DNA from: Mycocentrospora acerina
Taxonomy: Eukaryota; Ascomycota; Dothideomycetes; Pleosporales
Reading direction: 5' to 3'
Length of the DNA: 64,000 bases
Assembly: GCA_022701365.1 (NCBI GenBank)
Contig: JAKUHH010000229.1
Span: forward strand, 163,774-227,773
Below the pieces are notes generated by a model, which worked only from the letters and a program-made list of their open reading frames with translations, was not told the origin of the DNA and ran no database searches. Position numbers and translations under genes: made by a program. The first letter of the stretch is position 1. Each line of letters opens with the position of its first letter. This document shows, piece after piece, positions 10,088 through 20,113 of this stretch.

Positions 10088-11169
10088 TTATTCAAAGGCG
10101 TCCAAAAATTCTTTATCGATCTCCATATTACTATACGTTGACTCAGTTCCCTCAGAAGCATTCCTCAAGTACAGACTGCGAAATTTCCCAATACGATTGT
10201 CTGTTCCTTCGAACACTAGATCAGCAGGGTCGTGAATCTCGATTTTCTGGTCTACATGTATCCCGTTGTCTTCGGCATGGATATTCACAAGTCCTGGAAT
10301 CGCCATGGTGTGTTTCATGCGTTCCTGCACTGACGAACTATCTGGGGAGCAGAAGATGAAGTACAATATATCAGTAGAGGGGTGGCGATAGAATGTGAAG
10401 CTCGGTTGATCAACTGAAAGTTTTGCTGCGACATCCCCAGGTGGGAGAAGAGTGTATAAACTAAGCTTCAGGATGTCGGTGGAGATGTCAACAAACTGGA
10501 CTGTATTAATTACATGTACGCTCGGCTTGAAAAGTAGTACTTACTAGTTGTACCACTGTTCCAGAGATGTTGAGTTTCTTCAGCATGTCGACAGCTTCGT
10601 CGTCGATAGGATTCTTCATGCGTCTGTCGCAGAGGCGGCACTTGTTCTTTTTATATCCCACATCTTGCACGCCATCTTGTAAAGTCCCATCTGACTTGTT
10701 GAATAGCTTTACAAGTTCATCCCTCTCAGCCCAAGATCGGGCATCGGTGATCTCACCATTTTCTTTGCAAATCAATGATGAAGAAAAGAGATGCTCGCCT
10801 AGCTGGTGCACAATTTCGTGGCGGTTCTGTAGGAAAAATGATCTCTGAGACTCTTTCGCAAGAAAGGGCACGTATGTTATGGCAATAATAGAATCGTTGC
10901 GCCGTAAAAGGATGTAGAGTGGTGTTCGGGGGCTCAGTATGTTCTCGAGCTGGTTTAGGGTGCTCTGAAACGAGGAGTCCCTACAATTGATACGGACGGG
11001 CATTAACGGTGAAAGCAGACCATCCACTAGGGTTAACGTAAGAGCCGCATAGGCGTTGTCGGTTTGAAACTCTTTGAAAGCTTCATGAATAGCTGGGGTT
11101 ACTAAATCATATCTGTTTTAGTCTCAAATTCGGATGACTTGATGGGAACTCACCAATCTGCGTCTTCAT
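10088..11169 (-). CDS. TWF1: Twinfilin (two ADF/cofilin-homology domains)
   Basis: Actin-monomer-binding and barbed-end-capping protein of the ADF/cofilin superfamily, cytosolic, acting at cortical actin. Exons on the minus strand: 11169-11154, 11101-10545 and 10495-10088, giving 326 aa, the usual twinfilin size. The start MKTQIVTPAIHEAF matches the family opening. Domain 1 spans about 5-150. The linker NPIDDEAVDMLKKL and VVQLFVDISTDILKLSL is characteristic. Domain 2 holds FTFYRHPSTDILYFIFCSP and SSSVQERMKHT, the family's IYSCP-xxx-KERM site. The first coding exon is only 16 nt. In the second intron the acceptor must be the second of two nearby CAGs (ending 10496) to keep the frame. Assignment to twinfilin rests on domain order and motifs. 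Confidence 0.85.
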
Positions 11170-13199
11170 TGTTTAGGGTAGCAGGTTAACGGCTTGTTAT
11201 GCTCACTTCAATCGGTGTACAAACAGGATATAAGGTTGTAGCCTGGCGACAGCAGAGGTACACAGAGACTCATTTTACGACGAGTTACGCGTCCTACGTC
11301 TTATAGGCGTCTATTTTTTATTTCTGACGTCTATTGGATGGCATCATGAATCACTCCTTGACGTGAGCTCTGATTGATTGGGTTGCCTGATGTGCGGAAT
11401 TCCGCATAGTTGCGGACCTGTGATGGCGGTGTTCCAAGATTAAGAGTCCAAGCCAAGAACAAAAATATATGGAGGTTGAGATAAGCTCCTTTACAGGCAG
11501 CAGGGGTGAGCAACGTTTATTCGTTCATTGGAAATATAGGCATGTGGATGATAAGGCGCCTTGTAAAGATACCCGTCGCTAGTTGACACGCTATATCACG
11601 ACCTCATGTGATTTGCATTCACAAAACCTCCCTTCCATAAGCTACGGGTGTGAGAATTTACAACTATGCATGAATCTCCAAATTGGCATGTTTGCAAACG
11701 TGCTTCTGTTAAACATATCAGAAGGGGGTGCCAAGAGATGACTCAGCGACACAGACCTGCGCGCTAGTAATCGCGTCTCACCAACTTCGCGTCAGCCTGG
11801 CCTTCTCTTTCTAACCAACGACCCGAGCTGCGAGTAAGTTTACTCCCACCGCATTGCCACTTTCTCCACACCCTCCGAAACTCCTAAATAAACCTGACAC
11901 TGTCTAGATCCCAGTGAACGACAAAATCTCTCACAAGGCCACCCTATGGTCTAATCAATCATTAGGGTGTCATTGCATGACAAACAAGAACGGAAAGCGG
12001 AGGGAGTGTGCCATCTTTCAAGATGAGCCATAGACACGTTTCCCACGGGAAACGTGTTTTCGCAACAGCTACTGGGTTGTGTCTTTACCACCCACCTTCC
12101 CGCCTATCCATCTTCTACCGCCCAACCATCCCCGCCGCGCATTGAGGAAAAAGTAAAAGGGTCGAAGCGCCGTCTCAAACGCGCTGCTCATGACGACGAA
12201 AACGTAGTTTTCAATCCGAGCGCCTGTGCCCTTCTACGAAGGGACTGTCAGCGCGGGGATGCGTGGTCATTGTCGTTGGGCGCGCGATATGGTGCTGGTA
12301 TGGGTGTGGTGTGGTGCGTAAGTTTCTTTGAAACCGCGAATCTGATCAATAACAGACAGATCATTGGGGTCCAGTGATGATGTTCCGTCTCGAGAGATGG
12401 GGCATTAAAGCCAAAGTCGAGTAAGGAACCCGGGACCATTCATTTGGTACCCGAGTTGTTCCTTTTGAGAACAGCAGGAGAGCTAATCTGAGGACCAAAT
12501 CCAATTCTATCGCTTTTTTCTCTCTTCACACTAGTCTTTGTTCGTTTCCTCGTTATGTGACAGCAAGTTTATGTGTAATCTTTTGTATCCCCATCATATC
12601 ACTTCTCCGAATACAGAAGAGCAAAAAACGCATCGCGCACATCATGACCACTGCCAACTCCTCCATGCAGTCGCCGTCATCTAAAACGGGTGCGAGAATA
12701 AACTGAACAAGTACAAATCACCGTACTCAAAGGAACAGTCATCTCTTCGTCCATCTCCACAGGGAAAGACTTTGTAATTATACCAAACGGATACATCATT
12801 TCCAGTCATTCACGTCCTTCACACCATCACGACACTGCAAAAGTGGAAAGCTTGTAACAGGTTGATCGAACAGATGTGGTATTTCTAGGAGAAGAAGGAA
12901 ATGCAAATACACAAAACTTCCCCTTAAGAGGAAACGAGAAAAATGTTACAAAAACGCGCAAAAACAAGCTGCGTACCTTTTCCAGCTTGTCAGGCAACTC
13001 TATACATGTTCATCCACCCTTCCGCATCCTTCTCAAATCGCCACTCGCCCGTAGACGCGCTACTGCTGCTCGACGTCCAGACGCGAGAAGTAGGGTTTTT
13101 TTTAATGTTGAGATGTTCCTTCTTGTACATACGCTTGCGCAACTTGACTTCCCGCTTCGTGTTGTGTTGTGTCGCGTGCATCGGAAGTGCAGTGCTCCT
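11170..13199. other. 2-kb intergenic region
   Basis: No supported gene. A donor-like GTAAGT at 11832 and an acceptor-like CTGTCTAG near 11908 could mark a spliced untranslated or very short transcript, but no ATG-initiated frame connects them. A perfect short inverted repeat lies at 12034-12057. A 107-codon frame (12054-12377) has no family features. Confidence 0.5.
12034..12057. repeat. Perfect inverted repeat, 11-bp arms
   Basis: ACACGTTTCCC, two-base spacer AC, GGGAAACGTGT. It could be a dyad transcription-factor site or hairpin; there is no gene immediately adjacent. Confidence 0.8.
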
Positions 13200-14392
13200 C
13201 TAGAACCTATCTCTCTGCCTTGTGCGGTACACTGTATACCCGACGTATGCACCCGTGACTGACAGACCAAAGAGGACGAACTTGACGAGGAACCATGTCC
13301 AGCTTCCGCTCTCCTTCTCGTGGCTTGCGTTCGAGGTAGCCTTGCCGGGGGTGGTACCTGGGGTGTCGGAGGATTTGGCGCCAGGGTTGCGCTTGTACAG
13401 ATTGAGCGACTTGACGGAGATGATGTCGAAGTTGTCGTGGAGTTCACCGGTCTCGGCGGAGAACCCGAGGTATGCGACGGGCGGGATTTTGAAATCTGGG
13501 ATGTTGAAGCAGGGAGTCCATTCGTCTTCGGACTTGTACAAGAGGTCGAGCTTGAGGTTTTGGTCTTGGAAGTAAGTCAGACGGGCCTTGGTGGGGACCT
13601 GGGCGTTGCGAATGCCGCGCGCCTGAGAGCTGTTAGCTATCGCTCAGACTGCGGAATGCAAAGGGAGCATACAGAGCAACCGGCGAGCTCGTTGGACTTG
13701 CCGTCGTTGTTTTTGTCATACTTTGTCTTTCCATCACCGTTCATAGCCATGATGTAAGGGAATACCGTGCCTGGACGGTTGTTCTTGTAGGTATCAAAGA
13801 AGATACCTAGACCCTCGAATTCGTCCGCGTGGCCAAAGACAGGGCCTGGTTGCGCTCGCTGCTTGGTGAGCCACATCGCGAAGCCATCGCCGAAAAGGTT
13901 GCCCTGGCCGTGGATCTTGAACTCGAAACCGATCTACTCGCGTGAGCTGCTTGCTGGTTTACAAGGGACGGGATGAGTTGATCGTACCTCCCAGTTTGTG
14001 GCCGTCAAGGGCACTCTCGAGAACAACCAGCCTTCGCGCGAGGGCTTGTCGGCAGTGAGGCGGATGTACTTGTCGGTTCGAATGACGGTGTCTCCACCAA
14101 AGTCCCACCAGCGACTCTGCATGTCTGAGTCGAGGTATGGCTATGGGTGAGGTCAGAAGCCATGTCAAGAAGGAAATACCTGTCGAGAGGTGTATGTATG
14201 GCGACTTACGGGGTCGAGACTATGGGTTCGTAGCTATACTATCTGTTAACAGCAACCCCTGCATTAAACATAGCAACTCCAGCATACCGAAATCGCCTTG
14301 ATATCCGGATCCTCAGTCAATCCCAGCGCGGAGGCTCCCATGAAACTCCCCGCCAGCAGGCTCAAGCCTGACCATGTTTTCGCAAACAACAT
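13200..14392 (-). CDS. L-type lectin cargo receptor (VIP36/ERGIC-53-like)
   Basis: Type I membrane lectin of the early secretory pathway that binds high-mannose glycoproteins between ER and Golgi. Five exons on the minus strand: 14392-14288, 14233-14210, 14140-13988, 13933-13673 and 13622-13200, giving 321 aa. A signal peptide is plausible (MLFAKTWSGLSLLAGSFMGASA). The lectin core shows RTHSLDPPYLDSDMQSRWWDFGG, TDKYIRLT, GWLFSRVPLTATNWE, GDGFAMWLTK, FGHADEFEGLGIFFDTY and NGDGKTKYDKNNDGKSNE (Ca/sugar-binding loops). A single membrane span (WFLVKFVLFGLSVTGAYVGY) is followed by a short basic tail ending RQRDRF. All four introns fall in phase 0, and exon 2 is only 24 nt; its acceptor was chosen so that RTHSL is preserved. 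Confidence 0.9.
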
Positions 14393-14827
14393 AGCTGCAC
14401 AGCTCCCAGGCAACCCAGCACGCGCGCAATGAATGGAAGAAGCCTTGCTTCAGTAATTGGAGTGGATAAGAAGAGGACGCGCCGCGGCGTGGGATGTACT
14501 AAAGTTTTACGTTCTAGCCTGGAAAAAAGAAGAATGGGCGCGGGGGATGGGCGACATGAAGGTGCTGACCTGGAGATTACCCCGTTACGGTGTTGCAGAG
14601 TGGCCTTTCCGTATGAGCGGAGCGGGCGCTAGTGAGCGGAGCAGGGAGGGAGTGCCAAGCGAGGCCTCTGAATCCCAGCTTCTTGACGTCGACGAATACT
14701 GATCTTTTTTGGTAAGAACGACGACCACGACAACAAACACAACCGTAATCACAATCACGATACTGCATTCAAGCTACCGCTACAACCATCAATCCCACAC
14801 CTCGTAAACGAATACACAACCCTCACA
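14393..14827. promoter_or_regulatory. Divergent promoter between lectin and TIM13
   Basis: This 435-bp gap lies between two start codons facing away from each other. The TIM13 side is rich in CAC/ACA before the ATG. No TATA box stands out. Confidence 0.45.
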
Positions 14828-15157
14828 ATGGATTTCTCCACCGGCGACCCAAAGACGCAAATCATGCGCCAGGTGCAGCAAGAGGCCGCCATGCAGAACG
14901 CGCGCATGCTCGTCGAGGTAAAAACTCCTCGATTACTGGGTTTCCTTTCCATCATAACCCCTAACAAAAATACACAGAAACTCAACGAGCACTGCTTCGA
15001 GCGCTGTGTCCCCAAGCCCGGCGCCTCGCTCTCCAAAGGCGAGGAGTCATGCTTCACTGCCTGCATGGAGAAGTACATGAGCGCATGGAACACAGTGTCC
15101 AAGAGCTATGTTAGCAGGATACAAAAGGAGAGCCAACAGGGTGTTGGAGGATTTTAG
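14828..15157 (+). CDS. TIM13: Mitochondrial intermembrane-space chaperone Tim13
   Basis: Small TIM protein that pairs with Tim8 to carry hydrophobic precursors across the intermembrane space to TIM22/TIM23 or SAM. Exons 14828-14917 and 14978-15157 give 89 aa. The twin CX3C motif is complete: CFERC and, 15 residues later, CFTAC, with the following EKYM-W helix. The N-terminal helix TQIMRQVQQEAAMQNARMLVE fits Tim13. The 60-bp intron (GTAAAA..CACAG) has no stop and is a multiple of three, so an unspliced message would still read through; the spliced form is chosen because it restores the family's short spacing before KLNEHCFERC. Confidence 0.93.
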   Translation: MDFSTGDPKTQIMRQVQQEAAMQNARMLVEVKTPRLLGFLSIITPNKNTQKLNEHCFERCVPKPGASLSKGEESCFTACMEKYMSAWNTVSKSYVSRIQKESQQGVGGF

Positions 15158-15411
15158 ATAGAGACAAAGTACGAGGGTGGGGGGAAAGATGAGCAAATCA
15201 AGGGTCTGGAAGAGGCGGGACGAAGTGGTGTATTAGTAGGACGAAGTGTATGTTGACTGCATTGATATGGAATGGAGGGTGGCAAAATCATGGAGCTACG
15301 ATGGCATGTGTGTATTATACTGTACGAATAGCAGCCAGCGCTGTGTACAACGTCACGTTTGATATAAGTCTCGAATGATGTATTTCGATGACAACCGCTG
15401 ACGACTCTGCC

Positions 15412-16407
15412 TCATTTCTTCGTAAATGTCTTCTGCCTCTGCGCATACTCCTTGACAATGGTCGAACAGCTCACCTCCTGGCAGAGCCTCTTCCGCCTCG
15501 ATACATCGAGCTTGGTCGCAAACTCCAACCCACTCGCCCTTTCCACAGCCTCGAGTGGAACCTCAAATTCAGCCAATGGCTTGTCATTCGGGATGCGAGC
15601 GTTGGGCAGGACAAAGGCACCTAGCGCGACCTTGCCACCTAATGTCCCGTCTTCCGCAAATATGACCTTGTAGAAGTGCGTGGGCACAGCAACATTCGGT
15701 GGCTGTCCAATAACCTCGTAGCTGACCCTCCACTTTCCATCTGCATCCCGCTTGGGAAGATACAACGGCCCGGTTACTACCCTCACAGACGGGTAGTGAT
15801 GTGTAAGTCTCCGGCAGAAGTCCTCAAAATGCGCCCAATAGTCGCGGTTGAATCCCTCGCCCACCTGTGGGCACATGTTGCTCAATGCAAATGTGTCGTC
15901 CATGGCCTCCTGGCTCCATTTCGCGTCCGCAGCCGGCACCTGGTGGCCGCGATCATAGCCGCTTCGGAAATAGTCTTTCAGCTTTGCACGGAACTTCTCT
16001 GGGATTGTGACGTCCTCGACAAAGACGCTGTGTTTACGGTCGGCGTTGCTAGTTGCAAGGGACTGGGGTGTGATGTGCTCAGCTACCCAGTGTGGGTTCC
16101 GTGTTCGGCGATCGTAGGAGGATGTCAGAGAGGCGGCGGGGCGAAGGTCGTTGACAGGGCCAGGGAAGCCATATTGGAAGAGGCCGTTGGGATCGACGAG
16201 TGAGCGGGGGGCGGCTGCGGGGGAGGAGATGGCGGGGATGGAAGGGGGAGGTGCTGATCGTGCAGGGCCAGTTACGGTGGTTGTGGTGGTAGTGATGGCG
16301 GGCGAGGAGGGGAAGCTGTCCTTCTTGGTCGAGTAGAACGCTGCTGTCGCTGCTGCACCCGCCGCTGCACCACCGGCTGCGATAATCGCTAGGGAGAGTT
16401 TCGACAT
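15412..16407 (-). CDS. NUC1: Mitochondrial nuclease Nuc1 / endonuclease G
   Basis: DNA/RNA non-specific, metal-dependent nuclease of the beta-beta-alpha-metal family, located in mitochondria and implicated in mtDNA turnover and apoptosis-like death. It is 331 aa from the ATG at 16407; an in-frame ATG at 16431 would add 8 residues. The N-terminus SLAIIAAGGAAAGAAATAAFY is an Ala/Gly-rich hydrophobic targeting/anchor segment, followed by a Thr/Pro linker. The catalytic core shows YDRRTRNPHWVAEH, then the DRGH site (YDRGHQVPAADAKWSQEAMDD) and FALSNMCPQ with the Asn that binds metal. No intron is needed. Length matches the yeast protein closely. Confidence 0.94.
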   Translation of the reverse strand: MSKLSLAIIAAGGAAAGAAATAAFYSTKKDSFPSSPAITTTTTTVTGPARSAPPPSIPAISSPAAAPRSLVDPNGLFQYGFPGPVNDLRPAASLTSSYDRRTRNPHWVAEHITPQSLATSNADRKHSVFVEDVTIPEKFRAKLKDYFRSGYDRGHQVPAADAKWSQEAMDDTFALSNMCPQVGEGFNRDYWAHFEDFCRRLTHHYPSVRVVTGPLYLPKRDADGKWRVSYEVIGQPPNVAVPTHFYKVIFAEDGTLGGKVALGAFVLPNARIPNDKPLAEFEVPLEAVERASGLEFATKLDVSRRKRLCQEVSCSTIVKEYAQRQKTFTKK

Positions 16408-16769
16408 GGTGTTGCTTTGAACTTGAAGCAAATGGACAGTGGCGACGTATTCGAGGAGTTTAGGCTTTCTTATCTACGATCACGACCTTTCACGCGACCC
16501 GTGACCTGGATGGCGCGTGGGAAATGTCTCAGACGCGTCGAGTCGTGTCTGGTGGCCCTTTCGAGGTCATCTGCATTTTCTGGAGCAATGAAAGTGTCTA
16601 GATTGCTTTCGTCCTAGCCTCTCGCACGTCCAAACTTTTGACCTTCAACACCACGATACTATCATCAATATCGCCATTGCCATTGAAACAAGATCGTTGT
16701 GTCAGACATACAAAAATTATTGTACATATAAAAGGCTAGTTTGCGTAATTTTCACTTAGAGATTCCGAG
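16408..16769. promoter_or_regulatory. Divergent promoter between NUC1 and the TCD gene
   Basis: This 362-bp spacer lies between two outward-facing genes. A TATAAAAG sequence near 16728, about 40 bp before the plus-strand ATG, may be a core promoter element or part of the leader. Confidence 0.45.
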
Positions 16770-18364
16770 ATGTCCTCTTGGATATCTCGGTCTACCGAGT
16801 CTCGCAATGCTCAACTAGCCACCACTGCCGTCATTTCTGGGGCGTTCGTTGCAAGTGCAATCCTAGGATTCCAGAAAGTGAGACGTATGACTAGGATTGC
16901 CGATCTTAAAGCATCAATCCCAGATGTTAGTGAGGACCACAAAGCGACAAGAGTAAGTTTCAACGGCACGTGAAGCTTTGAAGTCACGTTTTATTTTTTA
17001 TTTTTTTTATTTTCCGCAAGGCTGACAGTTGGAAGTTGACTGAGTATGGCGCTGCCTCGCACGTTTTTGCCCCTAGCAAGGAGGACGAGCGGAGTGTAGC
17101 TCTAGCCGCAAGAGCAAGGAAGGGCGACTACGATGACGATCTCATTCTCGAGCAACTCGCTCGAAACAGAGTCTTCCTTACTGATCCTGGTCTCGAAAAA
17201 TTGCGCTCTGCATTCATCATCGTTGTTGGATGTGGTGGAGTTGGCTCTCATGCTACTGCTGCTCTCGCCCGCTCAGGTTGCTCGAAACTCCGTCTCATCG
17301 ACTTTGACCAAGTCACATTATCATCCCTAAACCGTCATGCTGTAGCAACACTAGCCGATGTAGGAACCCCCAAAGTGCATTGTCTCCGTAAAAGACTCGA
17401 GCAAATCACTCCATGGACACATTTTGAATGCCGCAACGAGCTCTTCAGCGAGCAAAGTGCTGCAGCACAACTAGCACCCCTCAACGGCCAAGCTCCAGAC
17501 TTTGTAATTGACGCCATCGACAACATCGATAGCAAAGTCGCACTCTTAGCATACTGCTCCAAGAACAATCTCAAAGTCATCTCCTGCATGGGCGCAGGCT
17601 GCAAGTCCGACCCAACTCGCATCTTCATCGGCGACATTTCCACTAGCACTGACGACCCGCTCTCCAAATCTACACGCCGCAAGCTCCGCCTCCGCGGCGT
17701 CAAAGATGGAATCCCTGTTGTCTATTCGACTGAGCGTCCCGGCCCTGGCAAAGCTGAGTTACAACCACTCAACGAAGAGGAATTTGCCAAAGGCAGCGTC
17801 GGCGAACTAGGTGTCCTCCCCGATTTCCGCGTCCGCATCCTCCCTGTTCTGGGAACCATGCCTGCTATTTTTGGCCTCGCAGTCGCAAACCACGTTATCC
17901 TGTCTATATCGAGCTACCCACACGAATACCTCCCCTCAAAATCCAGAGACAAGATGTACGACGGTATCCTCGGCGCACTGCAGGGTGCAGAGGAAAGACT
18001 GGCGCGTGCCCTGCAACTGGATGATGCACAGGGCCTCAAACTCCCTCTTACACAAGACGATGTCGGATATTTGGTGGAAGAAGTATACAATGGACGAAGC
18101 ATCATCAGCGGATTGTCTACCCGTCTTATTCTATCAAGATGGCAGAAGCCTGTAGGAGATTTCGTAGACACAAAGACACCCGGTCAGAAGAGCAGTAGCT
18201 TGAAGATGAAAGACCTGGTACTTATGACAAAGGAGGAGGCAGCGAAACATGAGAAGGAAGTTTTGAAGGGGAACAAGAAGTTGGAGGATTTGTATGATGA
18301 GGAGACGATTAAAAAGGTGGAGAATAGGTTTCAGGAGGAGGAGAAATATGATCGTTTTAGATGA
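16770..18364 (+). CDS. TCD1: tRNA threonylcarbamoyladenosine dehydratase (TCD/CsdL-type)
   Basis: E1-like enzyme that uses ATP to cyclise t6A37 of tRNA to ct6A; yeast Tcd1/Tcd2 sit at the mitochondrial outer membrane. Exons 16770-16952 and 17021-18364 give 508 aa. A membrane segment lies at about 17-38 (LATTAVISGAFVASAILGF). The ThiF/E1 fold begins with LEKLRSAFIIVVGCGGVGSHA (nucleotide-binding glycine motif), then RLIDFDQVTLSSLNRH, FVIDAIDNIDSK, and the lysine-rich KVISCMGAGCKSDPTRI. Past the enzyme core is a charged, Lys/Glu-rich tail ending KYDRFR. The acceptor CAAG ending at 17020 was preferred over a CAG 8 bp downstream because only it keeps phase with exon 1. TCD1 versus TCD2 cannot be decided here. 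Confidence 0.9.
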
Positions 18365-18673
18365 TTTATGAGCAGAGAAGTGGTAGGATATGAATAGATG
18401 AAGGAGACAAAATATTGCTTTAACATATGTATTACTATACGTTGAGTTATGGAAGATGGTAATTATCGTGTAATAACCCCCTTTTATGTCTGTCTTGAAT
18501 TCGACATTTACTGTCATACATCTTCTGTCTAAATCCCACTGACAATTAAGGTACTGGGTGACGGACTCGTCTTAATATTCAATTTTGAGGTATTTCGTTC
18601 TTCCCATCGCCGCTGACCCTTCCTTTTCACTTTTTATTGTTATCAGATGGACAGCAAACATTACATTACACTC
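18365..18673. other. Intergenic region between convergent genes
   Basis: AT-rich 3' flanks of the TCD and EgtB-like genes. Nothing else seen. Confidence 0.6.
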
Positions 18674-20113
18674 CTACCTCACATCTCTTACTAAACGCAC
18701 AGTTACCCAGGGATAAGCATAGTTCTTCTGCCACCAGTTCAAGAACGTCTTCCGCCCAGCAATACGCGGGGGAACAGCCCAAGATCCTCCAACGATCGCC
18801 ATATGCTTCCCGTCCATAAAATCTGCACTATAACCCGGATAAATATCCATTGGTTTGAAGCCCGGCTGTGGAGAAAAAACCGAGCTCGTCCACTCCCAGG
18901 CTCCGCCCATGTCACCGAGGCCTGATAGCCGGTTACCATTCTGGGTGATAGGCGTGGGATGGAAATGCTGGAGTCCTACGTTGCAGTCCGTGAGATCTGT
19001 GAAAATGTAGTCTCGGCCTGGGTGAGCTGTATTTTTGCTTCCGTTTGTAAGCGAGTGGGTTGTGTTGTGGTTTGCTTCCTCGACCTGCTTGTGGATGCTT
19101 CGAACTTCGTGTAGAGTCGGTATCCGTGCGCCAGCCCAGTCAGCATATTCACTTGCCTCGTTGTAAGAAGACATAAGTGGCCAGTCCAGTGTATTACGTA
19201 GTGGGAGTGGTCCGTAAACTGTCTTAGTAGTGGTGCTATTAATAAAATCATCGATACTGACCGAATCTTCGTCGCTGTTTCTAGTCCACAATACGGGTAG
19301 TTGGTCTCCAGAAGTTCTCCCCTTTTTGAATAAATAGTTTGCGTATTCCCCAATCGACACAGGACGAGCTTGTGCCTCGAAACTATGCACTTGAGCCTCG
19401 TACGGCCCTCTCTCGTTGTCCCAGGCAAAATACCTTTCCCCTCCAGCTGCGTCATCTTCTGAGTCTTCCCAACCGATACTTAATTTCCGCTCATCAATAT
19501 GGAACCACTGGTTTTCCACACGATCTCTTCGCGCAAGTTCAGCCATTCGTGTGAAGTCTGGTCGGAGTCCTGGCGGAGGTATAATATTCTCGGACAAAAT
19601 TGACATGTATAGAAATGTTTCCAAATGAAGACACTCATGTTCGTATCCTATCCAGAGAGCCCTACCCACTACTTTATTACTCTCTGCACTTCCATCTGAA
19701 TACAAAATCTTTATGCGCCCGCACACTCTCTCTCTGTATTGGAGGACTTCTTCAACATTCGGCCAAACTACTGGAAGCTCGCTATGATCGTGGACTTGCG
19801 TTGGATCATCCACGTCCGGATCTATTCCCCGCTCGAAGTGGATATGGTACACGGCAGGAGGTGTAGGTGTAGACTTGGTGGCTCTTGTGAGATGGATGTC
19901 CTCGAAAGCAGGGATATGACCGAGATAGAAGAGTAGAGGGTTGCGTAATGGGATTGGTTGCTCCATGAGTGCTGTGCGTGGGATCATCTTTGTGGTTATG
20001 AGATCCCAGGCTGACCAGAGAGTTATCCATTCTTCAATTGTGGGAACTGGAGAACGTGCATAGTCCTTTGGTTGTAATTGAAACGCGTAGGGTGAAGAAC
20101 TGCTCGGAGCCAT
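18674..20113 (-). CDS. EgtB-like sulfoxide synthase (DinB_2 + FGE-sulfatase domains), stand-alone
   Basis: Non-haem-iron enzyme related to EgtB and to the C-terminal half of fungal Egt1, which couple a thiol to hercynine in ergothioneine synthesis. It is 479 aa from the ATG at 20113 (an upstream in-frame ATG at 20161 is possible). The N-terminal DinB-like domain (about 20-220) holds the expected iron ligands: FYLGHIPAF and, later, GYEHECLHLE (HX3HXE). The FGE-sulfatase domain (about 240-479) shows ARPVSIGEYANYLF, ADWAGARIPTLHE, LGDMGGAWEWTSS and VGGSWAVPPR, ending in WVTVRLVRDVR. The N-terminal methyltransferase domain of fungal Egt1 is absent, and no such sequence lies upstream. Substrate is therefore inferred only at the level of thiol-histidine or related chemistry. 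Confidence 0.85.
   Translation of the reverse strand: MAPSSSSPYAFQLQPKDYARSPVPTIEEWITLWSAWDLITTKMIPRTALMEQPIPLRNPLLFYLGHIPAFEDIHLTRATKSTPTPPAVYHIHFERGIDPDVDDPTQVHDHSELPVVWPNVEEVLQYRERVCGRIKILYSDGSAESNKVVGRALWIGYEHECLHLETFLYMSILSENIIPPPGLRPDFTRMAELARRDRVENQWFHIDERKLSIGWEDSEDDAAGGERYFAWDNERGPYEAQVHSFEAQARPVSIGEYANYLFKKGRTSGDQLPVLWTRNSDEDSVSIDDFINSTTTKTVYGPLPLRNTLDWPLMSSYNEASEYADWAGARIPTLHEVRSIHKQVEEANHNTTHSLTNGSKNTAHPGRDYIFTDLTDCNVGLQHFHPTPITQNGNRLSGLGDMGGAWEWTSSVFSPQPGFKPMDIYPGYSADFMDGKHMAIVGGSWAVPPRIAGRKTFLNWWQKNYAYPWVTVRLVRDVR

Noticed and set aside
11800..12030. Splice-like donor and acceptor with open frame IPVNDKISHK... after the acceptor
   Set aside because: No upstream ATG connects in phase; the upstream frame hits TAG TAA. 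Perhaps an untranslated transcript, not a supported CDS.
12054..12377. 107-codon plus-strand frame
   Set aside because: Starts without ATG, no motifs, and no neighbouring exon.
16408..16431. Upstream ATG for NUC1 at 16431
   Set aside because: The added MLQVQSNT is polar and precedes a normal mitochondrial-type N-terminus; the second ATG gives the usual family length. The longer form is not excluded.
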